In this document: positions 26,295 through 38,613 of the stretch, in pieces
Numbering within the stretch: the stretch's first letter is position 1
How the letters are laid out: every line of letters starts with the position of its first letter
From: Erythrocercus mccallii
Taxonomy: Eukaryota > Chordata > Aves > Passeriformes > Dicruridae
Assembly (NCBI GenBank): GCA_013397435.1
Contig: VZRG01002550.1
Span: 1 to 64,000, forward strand
Length of the DNA stretch: 64,000 bases
Reading direction: 5' to 3'
Made by a program: the position numbers and the translations under genes
The notes under the pieces: generated by a model
Database searches by the model: none
Told to the model about the DNA's origin: nothing
What the model saw: only the letters and a program-made list of their open reading frames with translations

Positions 26295-26660
26295 GTTCAG
26301 CCTGGAGGAGGCTGAGGGGAGACCTCAGTGCAGTCACAGCTTCCCCTGAGGGGAAGAGCAGGGGCAGGCACTGATCTCTGCTCTGTGCTGACCAGTGACA
26401 GGGCCCAGGAAATGGCCTGAAGTTGTGTCAGGGGAGGTTTAGGTTGGATATTAGGAAAAGGTTCTTCACCCAGAGGGTGGCTGGGCACTGGAACAGGCTC
26501 TCCATGGAAGTGGTCACAGCATCAGCCTGACAGAGCTCAAGTGTTTGGACAAGGTCCTCAGGCACAGGGTGAGATGTTTGGGATGTCCTGTACAGGGTCA
26601 GGAGTTGGACTCAGTGATCCTGATGGATCCCTTCCAACATAGAATATTCTGTGATTTCTA
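26295..26660 (+). mobile_element. CR1 LINE, 5'-truncated 3' end
   Basis: About 366 bp match the 3' end of avian chicken-repeat-1 retrotransposons. Diagnostic segments in order are GTTCAGCCTGGAGGAGGCTG at the start, GGGGAGACCTCA, GGATATTAGGAAAAGGTTCT, AGAGGGTGGCTGGGCACTGG, AACAGGCTC, GAGTTGGACTC, TGATGGATCCCTTCCAAC and the terminal ATTCTGTGATTTCTA. CR1 copies are normally cut at the 5' end and lack a poly(A) tail and target duplication, as seen here. The open reading frames of a full element are absent, so the copy cannot move by itself. It lies in the sense orientation within the SLC9A9 intron. The wording resembles songbird CR1 subfamilies, which is inference. Confidence 0.95.
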
Positions 26661-28486
26661 TTGTACTGCCATCATCAGTGTTGATCTACTTGTAATATTT
26701 ACAAACCAAATCAAGAAGACTTTTTTGAAGACATTTTTTCTTTTAAGTTTCTCAAGGACACTGTGCCCTTGCACCACAGCGTGGTAGCATGCCTGTACCT
26801 GCAGTGATGTCTGCCATATGAAGAATTAGGTCCTGTTACTTTGATAGATGTGAAAGACATCTCATGAACTTCAAAACAGAGGACAGATTAGTATCTTCAT
26901 ATATGAAGTATCAAGCAATTATTCTCCATTTTAAGCACTTTTTAAAATTAAAATATAAAACTATTGTACTAATTTAATTTTTGTCCTGAGTAGAAGTATT
27001 TGAGTGTTCCTCATAGCAGAGACAGAATGTGTCTCAAATATCATTGAATTATATGATAAAAGCATAATGCTAGATAAAAATTTTATACTGTCTAATGCAC
27101 AAGCTTTTAAGTCCCTACTATTAAATCTGATGCCTGGTAGCAAATCCAATGAAATATAATGAATGAAAAATAAAATAGATTTTTGTATTTACTCATACTG
27201 TAGTAACTGTCAAACAACACTAATGATATTTTTCTCAATGAAGAGTATGCTTTCAGCAAAGCAGGAGATTAGTAAACATATTTCAGGTTACAACTAAAAA
27301 ATATGTTTTCATTCAAGAGTGAATTTCATTCAAGAGTCCTGATGTTCTTTGGACAGATATCAAGCAGGGACCTCAGTCCTTGGTCTTCTAAAACCTAGAG
27401 TAAGCTATAACTAACCCACAAAGCCAACAGTATTCAAAACACTACAAGATATTTGAAGTGCAACACACAAACCTAATTCAATCATAATAAGGTTCAGTTG
27501 ACAGAGAAAAACAGAATGGACCAGGGAAGGAAATTAGCCAGTCCTCTCCCTTCTCTGTGTGTTCCCACAAAGTCTCATGTGCTACCAGTTCCTGCTTTTC
27601 TCAATAGCTTGAGCCACTTAGGATTATTGCCTTCCCACACTCCTGGCTGCAGGGAGCAGGCAATGGACAGACTTTTAGTTGGTAAAGGAAGGGTCCAAGA
27701 CTTGTAAAGACAGAACTTGTTTTTGATTAATTAGCAGAGTTCTACTTCACTTGCCTACTGTTTTAAAGCGATACTAAGGTGACTAAAAAAATATTCCTAC
27801 AGCAGAACTACCTCATGTGGGCAAAATTGTGTTGTTAGGCTACTCTTTTTTCCCAAAATACTCATTTAGATATGAGAGGGTTTTTTCTGTATGTATTTCC
27901 TTTCTTACTGACTCCAACAGCCTCTATTCTTTGTATCCAGCTTCAAACACAAGGATGCATCTATCTGGATACTAAAAAGAAAAGAAGCAGTTAGCACCTT
28001 GGGGAAGGGCCCACTTTATTATAAAATACCATGCCCCACACAGCTGGCTTTCTCAGTCCAGGAAATCCTTAGCGTGACTTGACAAAAATCTTCTGGATAA
28101 GCATCTAAGCCTGCAGAAATCAGTGCACTCAGCACTGGACCATGCTACATTTGAAGGCAGAAAAGTTAAAGAATAACTGTCATTTTTGCACAGTAAATAG
28201 TCTTCTTGGCTAACTAATGTAAATGAAATTCCATAAAATATTCTTCCATTTTGCAGGCAGATATCCTAAACAGATTTCCTAATTCTAATAATACTTAAAT
28301 TTATTATGCTATTTCTCACTTTTCTATTTCCTCTTTAGTCTGTCACCCAAAGGCATCAATTACTTCTTGCTTTTTAGTATATGCTGACTTGATTTGCATA
28401 GACATCTTATGTGACATATTTCTTACATTATCATGCTTCTCTGTGTAAATAATTTTCTAAAATGGTTGCAGTGCTGAGCTAAAATA

Positions 28487-28497
28487 ATATATATATA
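28487..28497. repeat. (AT)n microsatellite
   Basis: Five and a half AT units. It is a short simple repeat in the intron. Confidence 0.8.
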
Positions 28498-31400
28498 CAT
28501 TATGCTCCTGATATATTTCGGGTTGTAATCTTGTTTCATAAAGCTGTAGCATGATTCATAGAATAAACCCAAAGGAACAAAACTGTTGGATTCAAGAACA
28601 CATTTTCAGTGTACCCAGCTGAAAAGGGCATGAGAAGCAGTATACCAGAGTTCTATAATTTCCAGGAAAAGTGTCCAAAACAAGTAAGAAGCTTCCAAGC
28701 CTTTTACATATGCTGATGGTTATCAGTCTAAATGGCAGACATGATGCTCTTTATTTGTGAACTATTTTCAGAAGGACCTACATTCTGTGGTGGTAAATTC
28801 CTGGCCCAGATGTCTGCATTCCCATTGGCAGGCAGAGCTTTGAACCCACCTCTAAGTGCTGCCATCCTGGAGCATGCCTGAAGGCTGGCATCCCCTGCCT
28901 GTGCTGCCACTCTGCTCCCATTCTGTAGCTGTGCTCACAAGAAGACAAGACCCTTTGAGGGCAGCTTTTCCCTATCCCAGCAGAGCTCACTGGCAATTTA
29001 AGATATAAAGAGCCACACGTTTGCATCAGAAAATAAATCTCAATTTTTAGAAAACCCCTTCAAGTATAGAGGTCTCTTGGTTTCTCACAATAAAAAAAGA
29101 TTACCTTGTCTAAACTACCAAATAGTCCCTGAGGCAGAGAGATCAATGTACCAAAGTCTGTCTTTGCCTCATATGAGGAAAATTGAGGCTTACATCTAAA
29201 TAGGTAAAAGTACTACTATTATCATAGATGGGACCCACAGAGACCATCACAGAGTGCCATGTAGCCCTCACTGTGGTGCACTTTGCAACTCTGGATGAGG
29301 CAAAGTAAATGTGAAACAAGGCTTTGGGATGTGCTCTGTTCCCTTGGGCCATAGGTGCCTGGAGTTATGGGAGGCAGCAGTGCTTCCCACAGAGAATATC
29401 TAACATGAGATTCTAGTTCAAGATCCCAAGACAGATCCACTGATGCAAGTGCCTCCCAGAGCAGAGAGCTAAACAGGGAGAGGCACTTTTGCTTCCCACC
29501 TTTTCTCAGCATCTCATTTCAATGTAGCTTCAGTGGATTTTCACTCATCAGGACTCTATAAAGTCTCTTTATAACTAAGCCTTATTATTACAGAACTCAA
29601 AGCTCACAAGTCCCATAGGCACTTTGGGATTCAGCAGTTAGGTGATGCAGTGCTGAGTGCTGTAACTCCCAAATATCCCAAAGAATCAGTTTCACAAGTA
29701 TATTTCATAAGGACTTTATAGAACCTCAGCAGATGGAGTTCCATGACTCCTGTGCACAGTAGGTTGTACCTATACAAATGAGAAGGTCAGGGGCTTGCTG
29801 AGAAAATACTTTATCAACAAGGACTACAGAACTGCACGCCTGATCTATTATAACAAAACAATATGATAACTACAAGTAAATGTTCATTACCTTGTTTACA
29901 TTAGTATGCAACTACCACCACACTTGGCTCACTGCTGATTGCAAAAATTAGTTGCTTCCTTCTCTGTTTTTAAGAGAAGTCTTCAGCCCAGGCAGTGGCA
30001 CAGGATATTCCTGTTTCAGGACAAAGTCCTGCCCAGTCACACTGGCTAGACAGGATAAGGGGAAGGGGAAGCAATCCATCTTTGCAGGACTGTGTTGCAG
30101 GAGCTTGCTATTTTCATTTGGCAGTTTGGTTTATGTGACTGCTAGTCATGTTACTTGTGAAAAATCTCTCTTCCCCTGTTCTCAGTATCACCCCATTAAG
30201 CAGGTGGAGAACTTACACCCAATCTTTATTCAAAGTCATGCTGGCTCCATAGAGATGTTTTCAAACTGACTTAAAGTCAGGCAAAATCTTGAGTGGACAC
30301 CTTTAGTGTACTAGACACTCCATGTACCTAATTTATGATTGAATTACCTGATTTAAGTTGCTGTGGTGCAGCCCTGAATATAAATGTGCCCAAAGCTAAC
30401 AAATTAAATAGCAAAACACAGCAAAAAGTCTGAGAATTCTAGCAGTTCTTTGGAGAGATGCCAAAGTTTAATAGCACAAACAGAATAAATAAACTCTGCG
30501 AACAAATCAATTTTTCAAAGGTAACATCTGTTCTGCACTGGCTCCTGGTGTGAATAGATTCATTTGTGCACACATACAAGTGGGCTAATGGGATTCAGTG
30601 TGCTCCAATACCCATCAGCATGCTTTGTCTTCATCAAAAACTCTAATGTGGATGGGACGCCAAAAGTTTTTTCTGAAACAAGCCAAACCTATTTTTCAAA
30701 CTGTTTCATATGAATCATTACATTAATTCCATAGAATCAAAACCTGAGGATATTTACTCAGAGAGTAAACAGAGAAAGGAGCCTGAAAATCTGTCTGAGA
30801 GAAAATGTTTGTCTCTGGTTCTGATTTTTGAATCTTGTGCTTGTGATAACTTCCCAAGACTTCCTAAACACCAAAACTGTGCTGTGCTAGAAGTCATGTA
30901 ACTGCTTTGGCTTATGCTATGCTTCATCAATTTAAACCAAATTTTCCACAGAGTATGTGACATAACCTCATTATATCAAATATAGAAGAGAAGGTGCATG
31001 AAACAAGTTGCAAAAGGGATCTTTTACCTTTGTTTTATGAATTCTCTGAAGGAGCAGAAATAAATGCTTTAGTTGAGTAGATATTAGACTTAATATTATG
31101 CTATGCATAAACACAAATTAAATCTTAAAACTATTAAAATTAATCATGCCTTTACACAGCTCCATCATACAGATTATAGGTAAAATGGGGGGGTTAGTGT
31201 GTTGAATTCTTCCTCAATACTTCGAAATTGAATGTTGGTTTAGTTTCTTTTCTATAACTTTATTTCCCACTCTGACTTTATAAAAACACTTTAATGCTTT
31301 TTTTTTCCCTAGCATGATTTTTACCAAATTTTGCTCATGATATATAGTGTCCTTGTAAACACAAGCCTTGCTAGCAAACAAAATTATTAATATAAATTGT

Positions 31401-32608
31401 TAGTTTGAGGACAGATAACTGGACATTATGTTACTCTAACATCTCCTGGGAGCTGTGCAGTAGAGGGGAAGGAAGCAGTGTCCTGCAAAACCTGGGAAAA
31501 GACGTTGGGTAGACTGGGTCCTTCATGTGTGATAGGACAGCTTCACCTTCCAGCAGCTGCTGCAAAAACAGCTTTGCTGCAGTGCAAAAGAAAAGTTGAA
31601 GAACTTGCATGGTTCCTAATCTCAGCGGACACCTCCTTCCTGCCATTGCATCCCTCACATTTCACAGGTGGAACGCACAGGTTCAGCCCAAGACCTGGCA
31701 TGAGGCTGTGCCCACTGCAGCTGTTTCAGAATGGGGAACGCAGAGCAGCAAGGAGGGAGGGAATGCAACTTGGCCATTGTGAGAACCACCACACTATTAA
31801 GGAATTCTCAATTTCAGTCCCAATAAGATTCAGATAAGCAGCTGTGATTGGCAGCAACATTAATTCAACTGTAGCCAGCTTCAAGATCAGATAATATTCA
31901 GCAATAGAAAGAAACTTGGCACATTAATGCCCAAAAGTCAAAGGGAAACTCATTTTGAGGAAATCATCCCTGCACTGGGTAAAAGGGTACTGAAAGGAAA
32001 CAGAACAACAACAAGTTAATTACTTCTTAGGGTTTGGGTTTTTACTTTTTCTAGTTTTAATTTTGATCTTTAATAGTGAGTAGGCACCATTTTAATTGTA
32101 ATCCCTTTTTATACTTTACATTTGGGGTGAAGTATGATGAAGAATGTGTGTATAAACATCATGATAGAAAACTCCTGCACAATATCAGTGAAAAATCATC
32201 AGCTTATTTTTTTATTATTACTTTTATACTCTTTATTCTCAGAACAGTCAGTGACAAATTATAGGCTCTGCTGTGCTCAACTCTGCACAAAAACCAAAAT
32301 TTTCCCACAACCTACAGAACAGTAACCTGCAAGACATAACACCACACAGAGATGCAGATAATTTCTTTCTATACCTCCTATCACATAGTATATTTTTAAT
32401 ATAATATTATAATATTTTAAGGAACATAAACTAGTTAAAGCTTTTCTGAAATATTTGTCTAAGAAAGCTCAGTGGAAGTAAGAGGGACAACACAAAGAAC
32501 CTGCTGTCTAGAAAATGTAATTGGCATATAACATGTTCTAAGATGATGACAAACAGGTAGAAGGAAAATTCTTAATACTGAGGGAGAGATGAATGATGGG
32601 GTGGGAGT

Positions 32609-32651
32609 TGTCAATTATGTCAAGTATGTCAAGTATGTCAATTATGTCAAG
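32609..32651. repeat. 9-bp minisatellite, about 4.8 copies
   Basis: The units are TATGTCAAG, TATGTCAAG, TATGTCAAT and TATGTCAAG (32616-32651), preceded by a partial unit TGTCAAT. The 9-bp period keeps both strands open: one minus frame gives an Ile-Asp repeat and one plus frame a Met-Ser repeat. These are artefacts of the period, not evidence for a protein. Confidence 0.9.
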
Positions 32652-33255
32652 CAGAAAACCCAGGGAAAAAGACAAGAAACAGTCAAAAGGAAGAAGAAAC
32701 AAAAAGGGAGGACATACTTGTGTACATGAACCCTCTGGGATTAAGAATGACAAATCATCACCAAGTCTCAAATCTAGGGGATAAGTCAACAACCCCTTGG
32801 CAGGATCTCACTTTTAATAACAGCAGCACAGCAAAAGGTTTTGCTCTTCTTCTAAAGCCGCAGTGTTTCAGCTCCAAAAGTTAGAAAATATCTCTACTAT
32901 TTTCATTCGACATGCAGCGTACAAACTAACATTTATCCACAAAAGCCTATTTTCTCCTTCAAAACTATTTTGGTCACATTTGAGTGATCAGTGCACATGC
33001 TACAACTTTTTCTATCTTCCCATTGAGGGCTTTTCTCACCTGCCAACCCTCCGTCCAAACATCGGGTGTGAATTAAATATGACAAGTTGATGAGCCTCCT
33101 CTCCCAACCCCTTCATCTAGCTTGCTTGACAGAGGGTCAGAATCTTCCAAATGCAAAATTCATCCAATTATGCTGTTCTTTGTCCCTTGTTACCACCTCC
33201 CAACTCCTCCAAGTTCACACTAATTTTCATGGTATAAGCACAAATGCACATGTAC

Positions 33256-33303
33256 ATGTTCATCTTGCATCTAAATGCAAATGTTCATCTTGGCATCTAA
33301 AAG
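33256..33303. repeat. tandem duplication, about 25-bp unit, two copies
   Basis: ATGTTCATCTTGCATCTAAA begins at 33256 and recurs at 33281 with a single inserted G. It is a short recent-looking tandem duplication in the intron. Confidence 0.8.
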
Positions 33304-35170
33304 ACAAAGATCATTAGGGCAGGTCTAGAAGTGAAGGAGGGAAGAAAAAGAATCACAAAGGTATCCCAAAACAATCATCCCTTGGTTACCAAAAAACCAT
33401 TCAAAAATGGAAATGTTTGTATGAGTTCAAATAGCTTTTAGGAAGCATTACACTGCCAATATGAAAATCAAATTAATATTAATACTGCTATTGTATTTGA
33501 ATTTTCTGCCCTTTTCTAGGCCGCCCCATAATGTTATCACACATACACACAGAGGAATCAACTGTGCCTTGACTGAAAGTCAAGCCCTGCAGGTACAGAC
33601 CATGCAATATTGCCTTGATACAGCAGAGGCACAGAAACTACCTGGGAGTTGGGACCTGCCAGTCTCAATTCCTCACGGAAGCTGCAGACTATTTTCTGTA
33701 CATTGCTGAAGCTAGGAACAGAACTTGAAGCGGATGTAGCTCAGCAGGTTATGGCCAAAGATTGAATGAGTTCTCTCTGGATCCTCAGTGACAGAAGTGA
33801 GATGCAGGCAAATAAAACAACCTGACACACAGAATCTCAAAACGATGATAGGTCTGCTCCAGGTTCCATCTCATCTTTACACAAACACAGAAGCCTGATT
33901 TAACCATTCAGACAATGTTACTGCAGCCATAAAAGATAATCTGTTGTCATCTTTTCTTTCAGGATAAAAAAACCTGCTTGCCTCTCAATATGATGTTTTA
34001 AGAGTTTCTTTGTCAAAATTGTGAGGTCAAAAGAGTCCTCTGCTATTAAACCTTTCTGCGTCTTAAATTCCCTCCACTTCATGTGTCACAGGCTCCTTTC
34101 AGTTTCCTCACCTGAGAAGGTTCACAGGACAATGCCTCAGTGCCCTAGAGTGACAGGAGAGGAAACATGCACATCTCAGGCACTTCTCATATGTCAGAGT
34201 GCTTTACTGTAAGTGACAATCAGCATAATACTGAGAAAAACAACAAGAAATAAGAAAATCAAGGAGGGAATGATTCAGAGAGGGCATAAGATATTTTACA
34301 GTAACTGATACTTTCAAACACAGCACAGCACAGCCATGCAACACCACCAGATTCAAAGCTCTCTGTTGCCAAGATCTGGACCTGAGGCATACTCCATATA
34401 CTGTCTCTTCCCTTTCTAAATGCCCTTTCTAAGATGACCCAAGCTGGCTAAACAGGAAATTAATTTCTTATCTATCTTCAAATGCATACTATTCTCTTTT
34501 GTCTCTCTCAAATAATAATGTCCCGTGAGGCAACGCACCTTATGTGCCTTACTTAAAACTACATATATAGATTTGATTTGCTATTTCAACCTTGTCTAGC
34601 CAAACAGGTCTTATCAAAGACAGATACTGGCCTAATCTGACACAATTACCTTTTGTTAAAAACACATTGCATTTTATCCAATTTTCCATGTAACTCCACG
34701 TCCTTGAACTACCCTTTCCCTTCAAAAGTGGTTCAAAGACTTTGTTCTGTACTGAGGTCAGACATACATAGCCATCTTCACTCGAAAATACTTACAAGTC
34801 TGTCTTTGACTACTACATTAGGTCAGGCAAAGCTGTATTAAATGCGATGGTCAAATTTTTTTCAACTGAAAATCAGCTTTCAACTGAACAAAGCCCTTGG
34901 AAAAGTTCTGACTTTTCATTGAACTGTCAGCAATCTAAACCCAGAACTATTTCCTACTGAGAAATCAAAGACATTTCTATTATAAATGATAATTTGATGT
35001 CTTGCAGAAAATTAGTTCATATCCCTCACTGATCAAACAGCTTTCCTTAGGGCTGATCAAGAACTACTGTGAAAGAATCTGGAACACCCACCATCATGAA
35101 CAGATACATAAAATAATAATTTAGGAAGGGCCAGACTTCCTAAGTTATTTGGCCTATACACCTCTAGACT

Positions 35171-35210
35171 GTAGACAAGAGAGCTCTTGTCTACTATCTA
35201 GACATGTCTA
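35171..35210. repeat. two adjacent palindromes
   Basis: GTAGACAAGAG (35171-35181), AG and CTCTTGTCTAC (35184-35194) form an 11-bp inverted repeat with a 2-nt centre. Five bases later TAGACATGTCTA (35199-35210) is a perfect 12-bp palindrome. Its core AGACATGTCT fits the published p53 half-site pattern RRRCWWGYYY. Binding is inference only. Confidence 0.75.
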
Positions 35211-35539
35211 AGACAGAAATAGCAGAGGGAGCTGCTCCAATGGTGCTCTGGAAAACAACAGTGTGAAAAATACATATTTTTAGTAAAAGTGTCAATCTCT
35301 TATCTAGATCATGGCAATGCCAATGTTCCAAATGAATGAAAGGAAATTGACCCTTCAGAATATTTCTGTGGGCTGAGGAAGTATAACTAAAGAGAGGCAA
35401 CCTAATTTAAATCTTTCATGACATTGACACCCACAATGGTTGTTCACACACTAGATGCCAGTTAGTGCCACATTATTAAGCCTTGTGGATACAAAGCTGA
35501 TCAGATTTCTGCAGACTACACCAACATCTCTGTGCTGGA

Positions 35540-35900
35540 GTTCACTTAACTCCCCAGAAGATGAGCATCTGCCCCTGGGAGAGGAACTGTCCCAGGCAGA
35601 GGCGCTGGGAACACCCTGCCCCAGGCCAGCTCCCTCCTGCACTGCTGCATGCCCAGGTGCAGACACCCAGGGCTGGTCACACTCGGGTTTGCTCCCGCTC
35701 CCTGCAGAGCACAGGCAGTGGCACCACTGGCCAGGCAGAAAGGAGGGAAAAGCAGTCCTTGTCCAGGAGAAGCAGAGACTGTGCAAAACACCAGGATAGG
35801 AACTGGAGAGCCCAGGAGAGAAGAAAGGGCATGCAGAGGGGATGGCCCAGCTCTGCAGGGCAATCTATGGCCACACACAAAACTGCTTACTGTAGGTACT
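35540..35900. other. GC-richer patch, no gene recognised
   Basis: This patch has high GC and several overlapping frames over 100 codons on both strands. That is expected when stop codons are rare and does not indicate coding. No domain, signal or splice structure is recognised. It may be an old, decayed repeat. Confidence 0.4.
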
Positions 35901-36393
35901 GCCACTGCCTGGTCATTTTACTGCTGCTCACCAGGGGAACATTCATCATCATGATGTTCATGGAGACTGAGTCTACTTAGCTGGGTTTTAAGTCAGTTTC
36001 TGTGACAGTACTAAAGGTGTCTATTGCCAGGGACACCTATTTTGTTCAACACCTGTAGTAAAATAAACATTTGAGCCTCTAAAAGCTATTTATCACTAAT
36101 CGTGTTCTGGCTGAGATAGTGCTTTCCCTTTGCACCTTGCTAACAACAGTTTTGAGGAAATAGAGGAGTCTTTGAATTGGTGTCAATTTCTACAAGATTT
36201 ACAATGCAGTTTGGAGATTTTTTTTTCCAGAATAAGAGAGTATAGTCTATTATGATAATTGTATTCTTATATGCTAGAGATAGGAGTTTAACAACAAAAA
36301 CAAAAAAAAACCTACTTCAAATCTAAATACATTTCACAAAGCGTTTTTCTCAATATGCTAAATGAGTTAAGTGTTGCTTTGTTGACAAACTTC

Positions 36394-36444
36394 AAGCTAA
36401 TAATTATAATTTATAATTGTAAGCTAATAATTATATATAATTGT
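36394..36444. repeat. AT-rich tandem duplication, 27- and 24-bp units
   Basis: AAGCTAATAATTATAATTTA starts unit 1 at 36394, and AAGCTAATAATTATATATAA starts unit 2 at 36421. Both units end in ATAATTGT. The second is three bases shorter. Confidence 0.85.
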
Positions 36445-38601
36445 AATTATTACAAAGCCAATACAAGATTGTAAAACTCATTGAAGAACCACAGGTTCAC
36501 ATACAAAGACAATGAAGTACTCATTCCACTTCTGGAGACCAAAGAGGAGCTAAGATGATGTGCTCCTACAGAGTGTTAGCAAGATAAATTAAGCAGAGCT
36601 AAGTAACTAGAGAGGGTTTAGCAAGTGTAGTCACACAGACATAATCCAGGACAACTAGGAACACCAAAAGAAAAGTGTAATTTGAAGACTGAATATTTCC
36701 TCACGTACTAAATCAACTAACTTAGCAGAGGGAATTAACTTGAACAAATACTTCTATGCCTTCCTAGCAATAACTACCTTTTAAAAGTTTTAATTAAATT
36801 AATAAAGCCTGAATTTTAGGCTGCACATGGTCTTTTACATTATCAAGTCTGAAAACGTGGCCAGAGACACCTAATTTTCTTCCTGTATTGATTTCAGAAA
36901 TTTGTGCGTGCTAAAGGTTACCAGGTGTCAGGAAGGTATCCATTCCTGATCAGAAAATACCAGCAATGAAGATATTACTTCCCTTTGGAATATTTGCCAC
37001 TAAGTAGTCACTGTTAAAATATCTTGCATCTTTTATCAAAATTTTAGTTGATTGTCTGCATTAATTTATTTATTTTAAATATACATTCTATTATCATGTT
37101 GCAGGTTTTTCATGAAAAGGTACTTAAAGAGTTCATTAAGTCCCTATTTTCCTTTTTCCTTTATTTTTAGTATTTTGTGAGAAGAATGAGTGGGCTCATT
37201 CTTAGAAACTTCCCAAGGTTTTGATAACCACTTTAAAACATGGACCACCACACTGGACATGGTATTCCAGCTCTGGTCTCACTTCTGTCTAACACAGAAG
37301 ACTGGCACACTGCTTTTATTCTTTACTGACTGTTTCCATGCATTGCTTTCCTTAGAGCTCCTGTAATCTCTCTACAGTCCACAGGCACTGCAGGGAAGTT
37401 TGGCCCTCATCGCTTATTTTTTTCAGGAATGCAATTACAAAAAACATTTGTATGGGAACAGCTTGCCAAGCAACCAAGGTATGGTTACATCACTGCTCTG
37501 TCCTTACGAGGATTTTGTCTGCATCATTCACATGTTCTTTCATAAGCAACTTCAGAGTGGTGAAATTACTGAATATTAAATTTTCCATTGATCTCTCTCA
37601 AACCTGCATTGAAACACTCACCAATTCATGGCAGCTCTTCACTGGCAAACACTATTACTCCAGCTGTTACTAGTTCTAGCAGCCATCTTTTTGCCTTGCT
37701 TTCACTGCAAGGCAATTTTAGTTTGAGCAGAATGATGTCCATTTAGCTGGAATCTCTTGCTCACATTATTCTCTTGTTACCCTCTACTTCCACCACCCTC
37801 CTGGTCCAAGGTTCTCCTGTTACAGGGCAGAGACACTAAAACCACTGCTATCATCAGGAGTTGTCTTGGTGCAGATTTATTTTACCTGACATTATTTATT
37901 GATGAAAAGTTTCTGAAAGCTTTCACTTTATTTGAATCAGACCTTCTCTATTCTCCACTGTGATTGAAGTAATTCACTTGATCAAAAACAATTTGTACTT
38001 CTACTTCACTGCATTTAATTTTTAAGGTTTATTCTCCCTGTACCCTGCAAATGATTAGATTTGTGGTGCCATGGTATTAAACAGTCATTAGCAAGGGGTG
38101 TAACCACTGCCAGCCCTCACTCTTCACACATCTGCTTTCTGGAATACTTCTCTGCCAGATGGTGACACCGAGGACAATCTCATTAAACAACCTTCCACAC
38201 AGAGTGCAGAAACCCCTGCTAACTTGCCTGTGCTTCTAAATTAGTTCCCTCTGCCAGCACCAGAGTTCAAGTGTTTTATACAAAACTGCACTTCAAGTGC
38301 AGAGCTCCAAAATGATCTCACCTGAGGCAGCTGGAACCAGAGACTTTCTAAGGCTTTAAGAGTCCGTGCACAGTCAGGTCACAACAGTGTTCATCCTTTC
38401 TAATGCAATAATTTCTCTTACTCATACCAATGGTATCTCCAGTTCTGTAATCACATTAAATGTACCATATGCAGAAGGTCCTTTTCTTCAGGAAAAGAAA
38501 CTCTATTGCCAAGCTACAGGCAGAGCAGTTTTGGAATGTCCTGAGAAAATTCTATGCCTTAAAATATGCTAGGAAATCCTTTTAAGTTTTCCAAGGTCAA
38601 A

Positions 38602-38613
38602 TTTTTTTTTTTT
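38602..38613 (+). repeat. T12 homopolymer
   Basis: An uninterrupted T run in the large SLC9A9 intron. Simple repeat. Confidence 0.9.

Noticed and set aside
33730..33802. tRNA-like start (GCGGATGTAGCTCAGCAGG) resembling an A box
   Set aside because: No B box of the GGTTCGA type and no matching 3' acceptor stem follow at the right distance, so it is neither a tRNA nor a clear tRNA-derived SINE.
35561..35980. Overlapping frames of 101-139 codons on both strands
   Set aside because: Explained by few stop codons in GC-rich sequence. No splice sites or domains support a gene.
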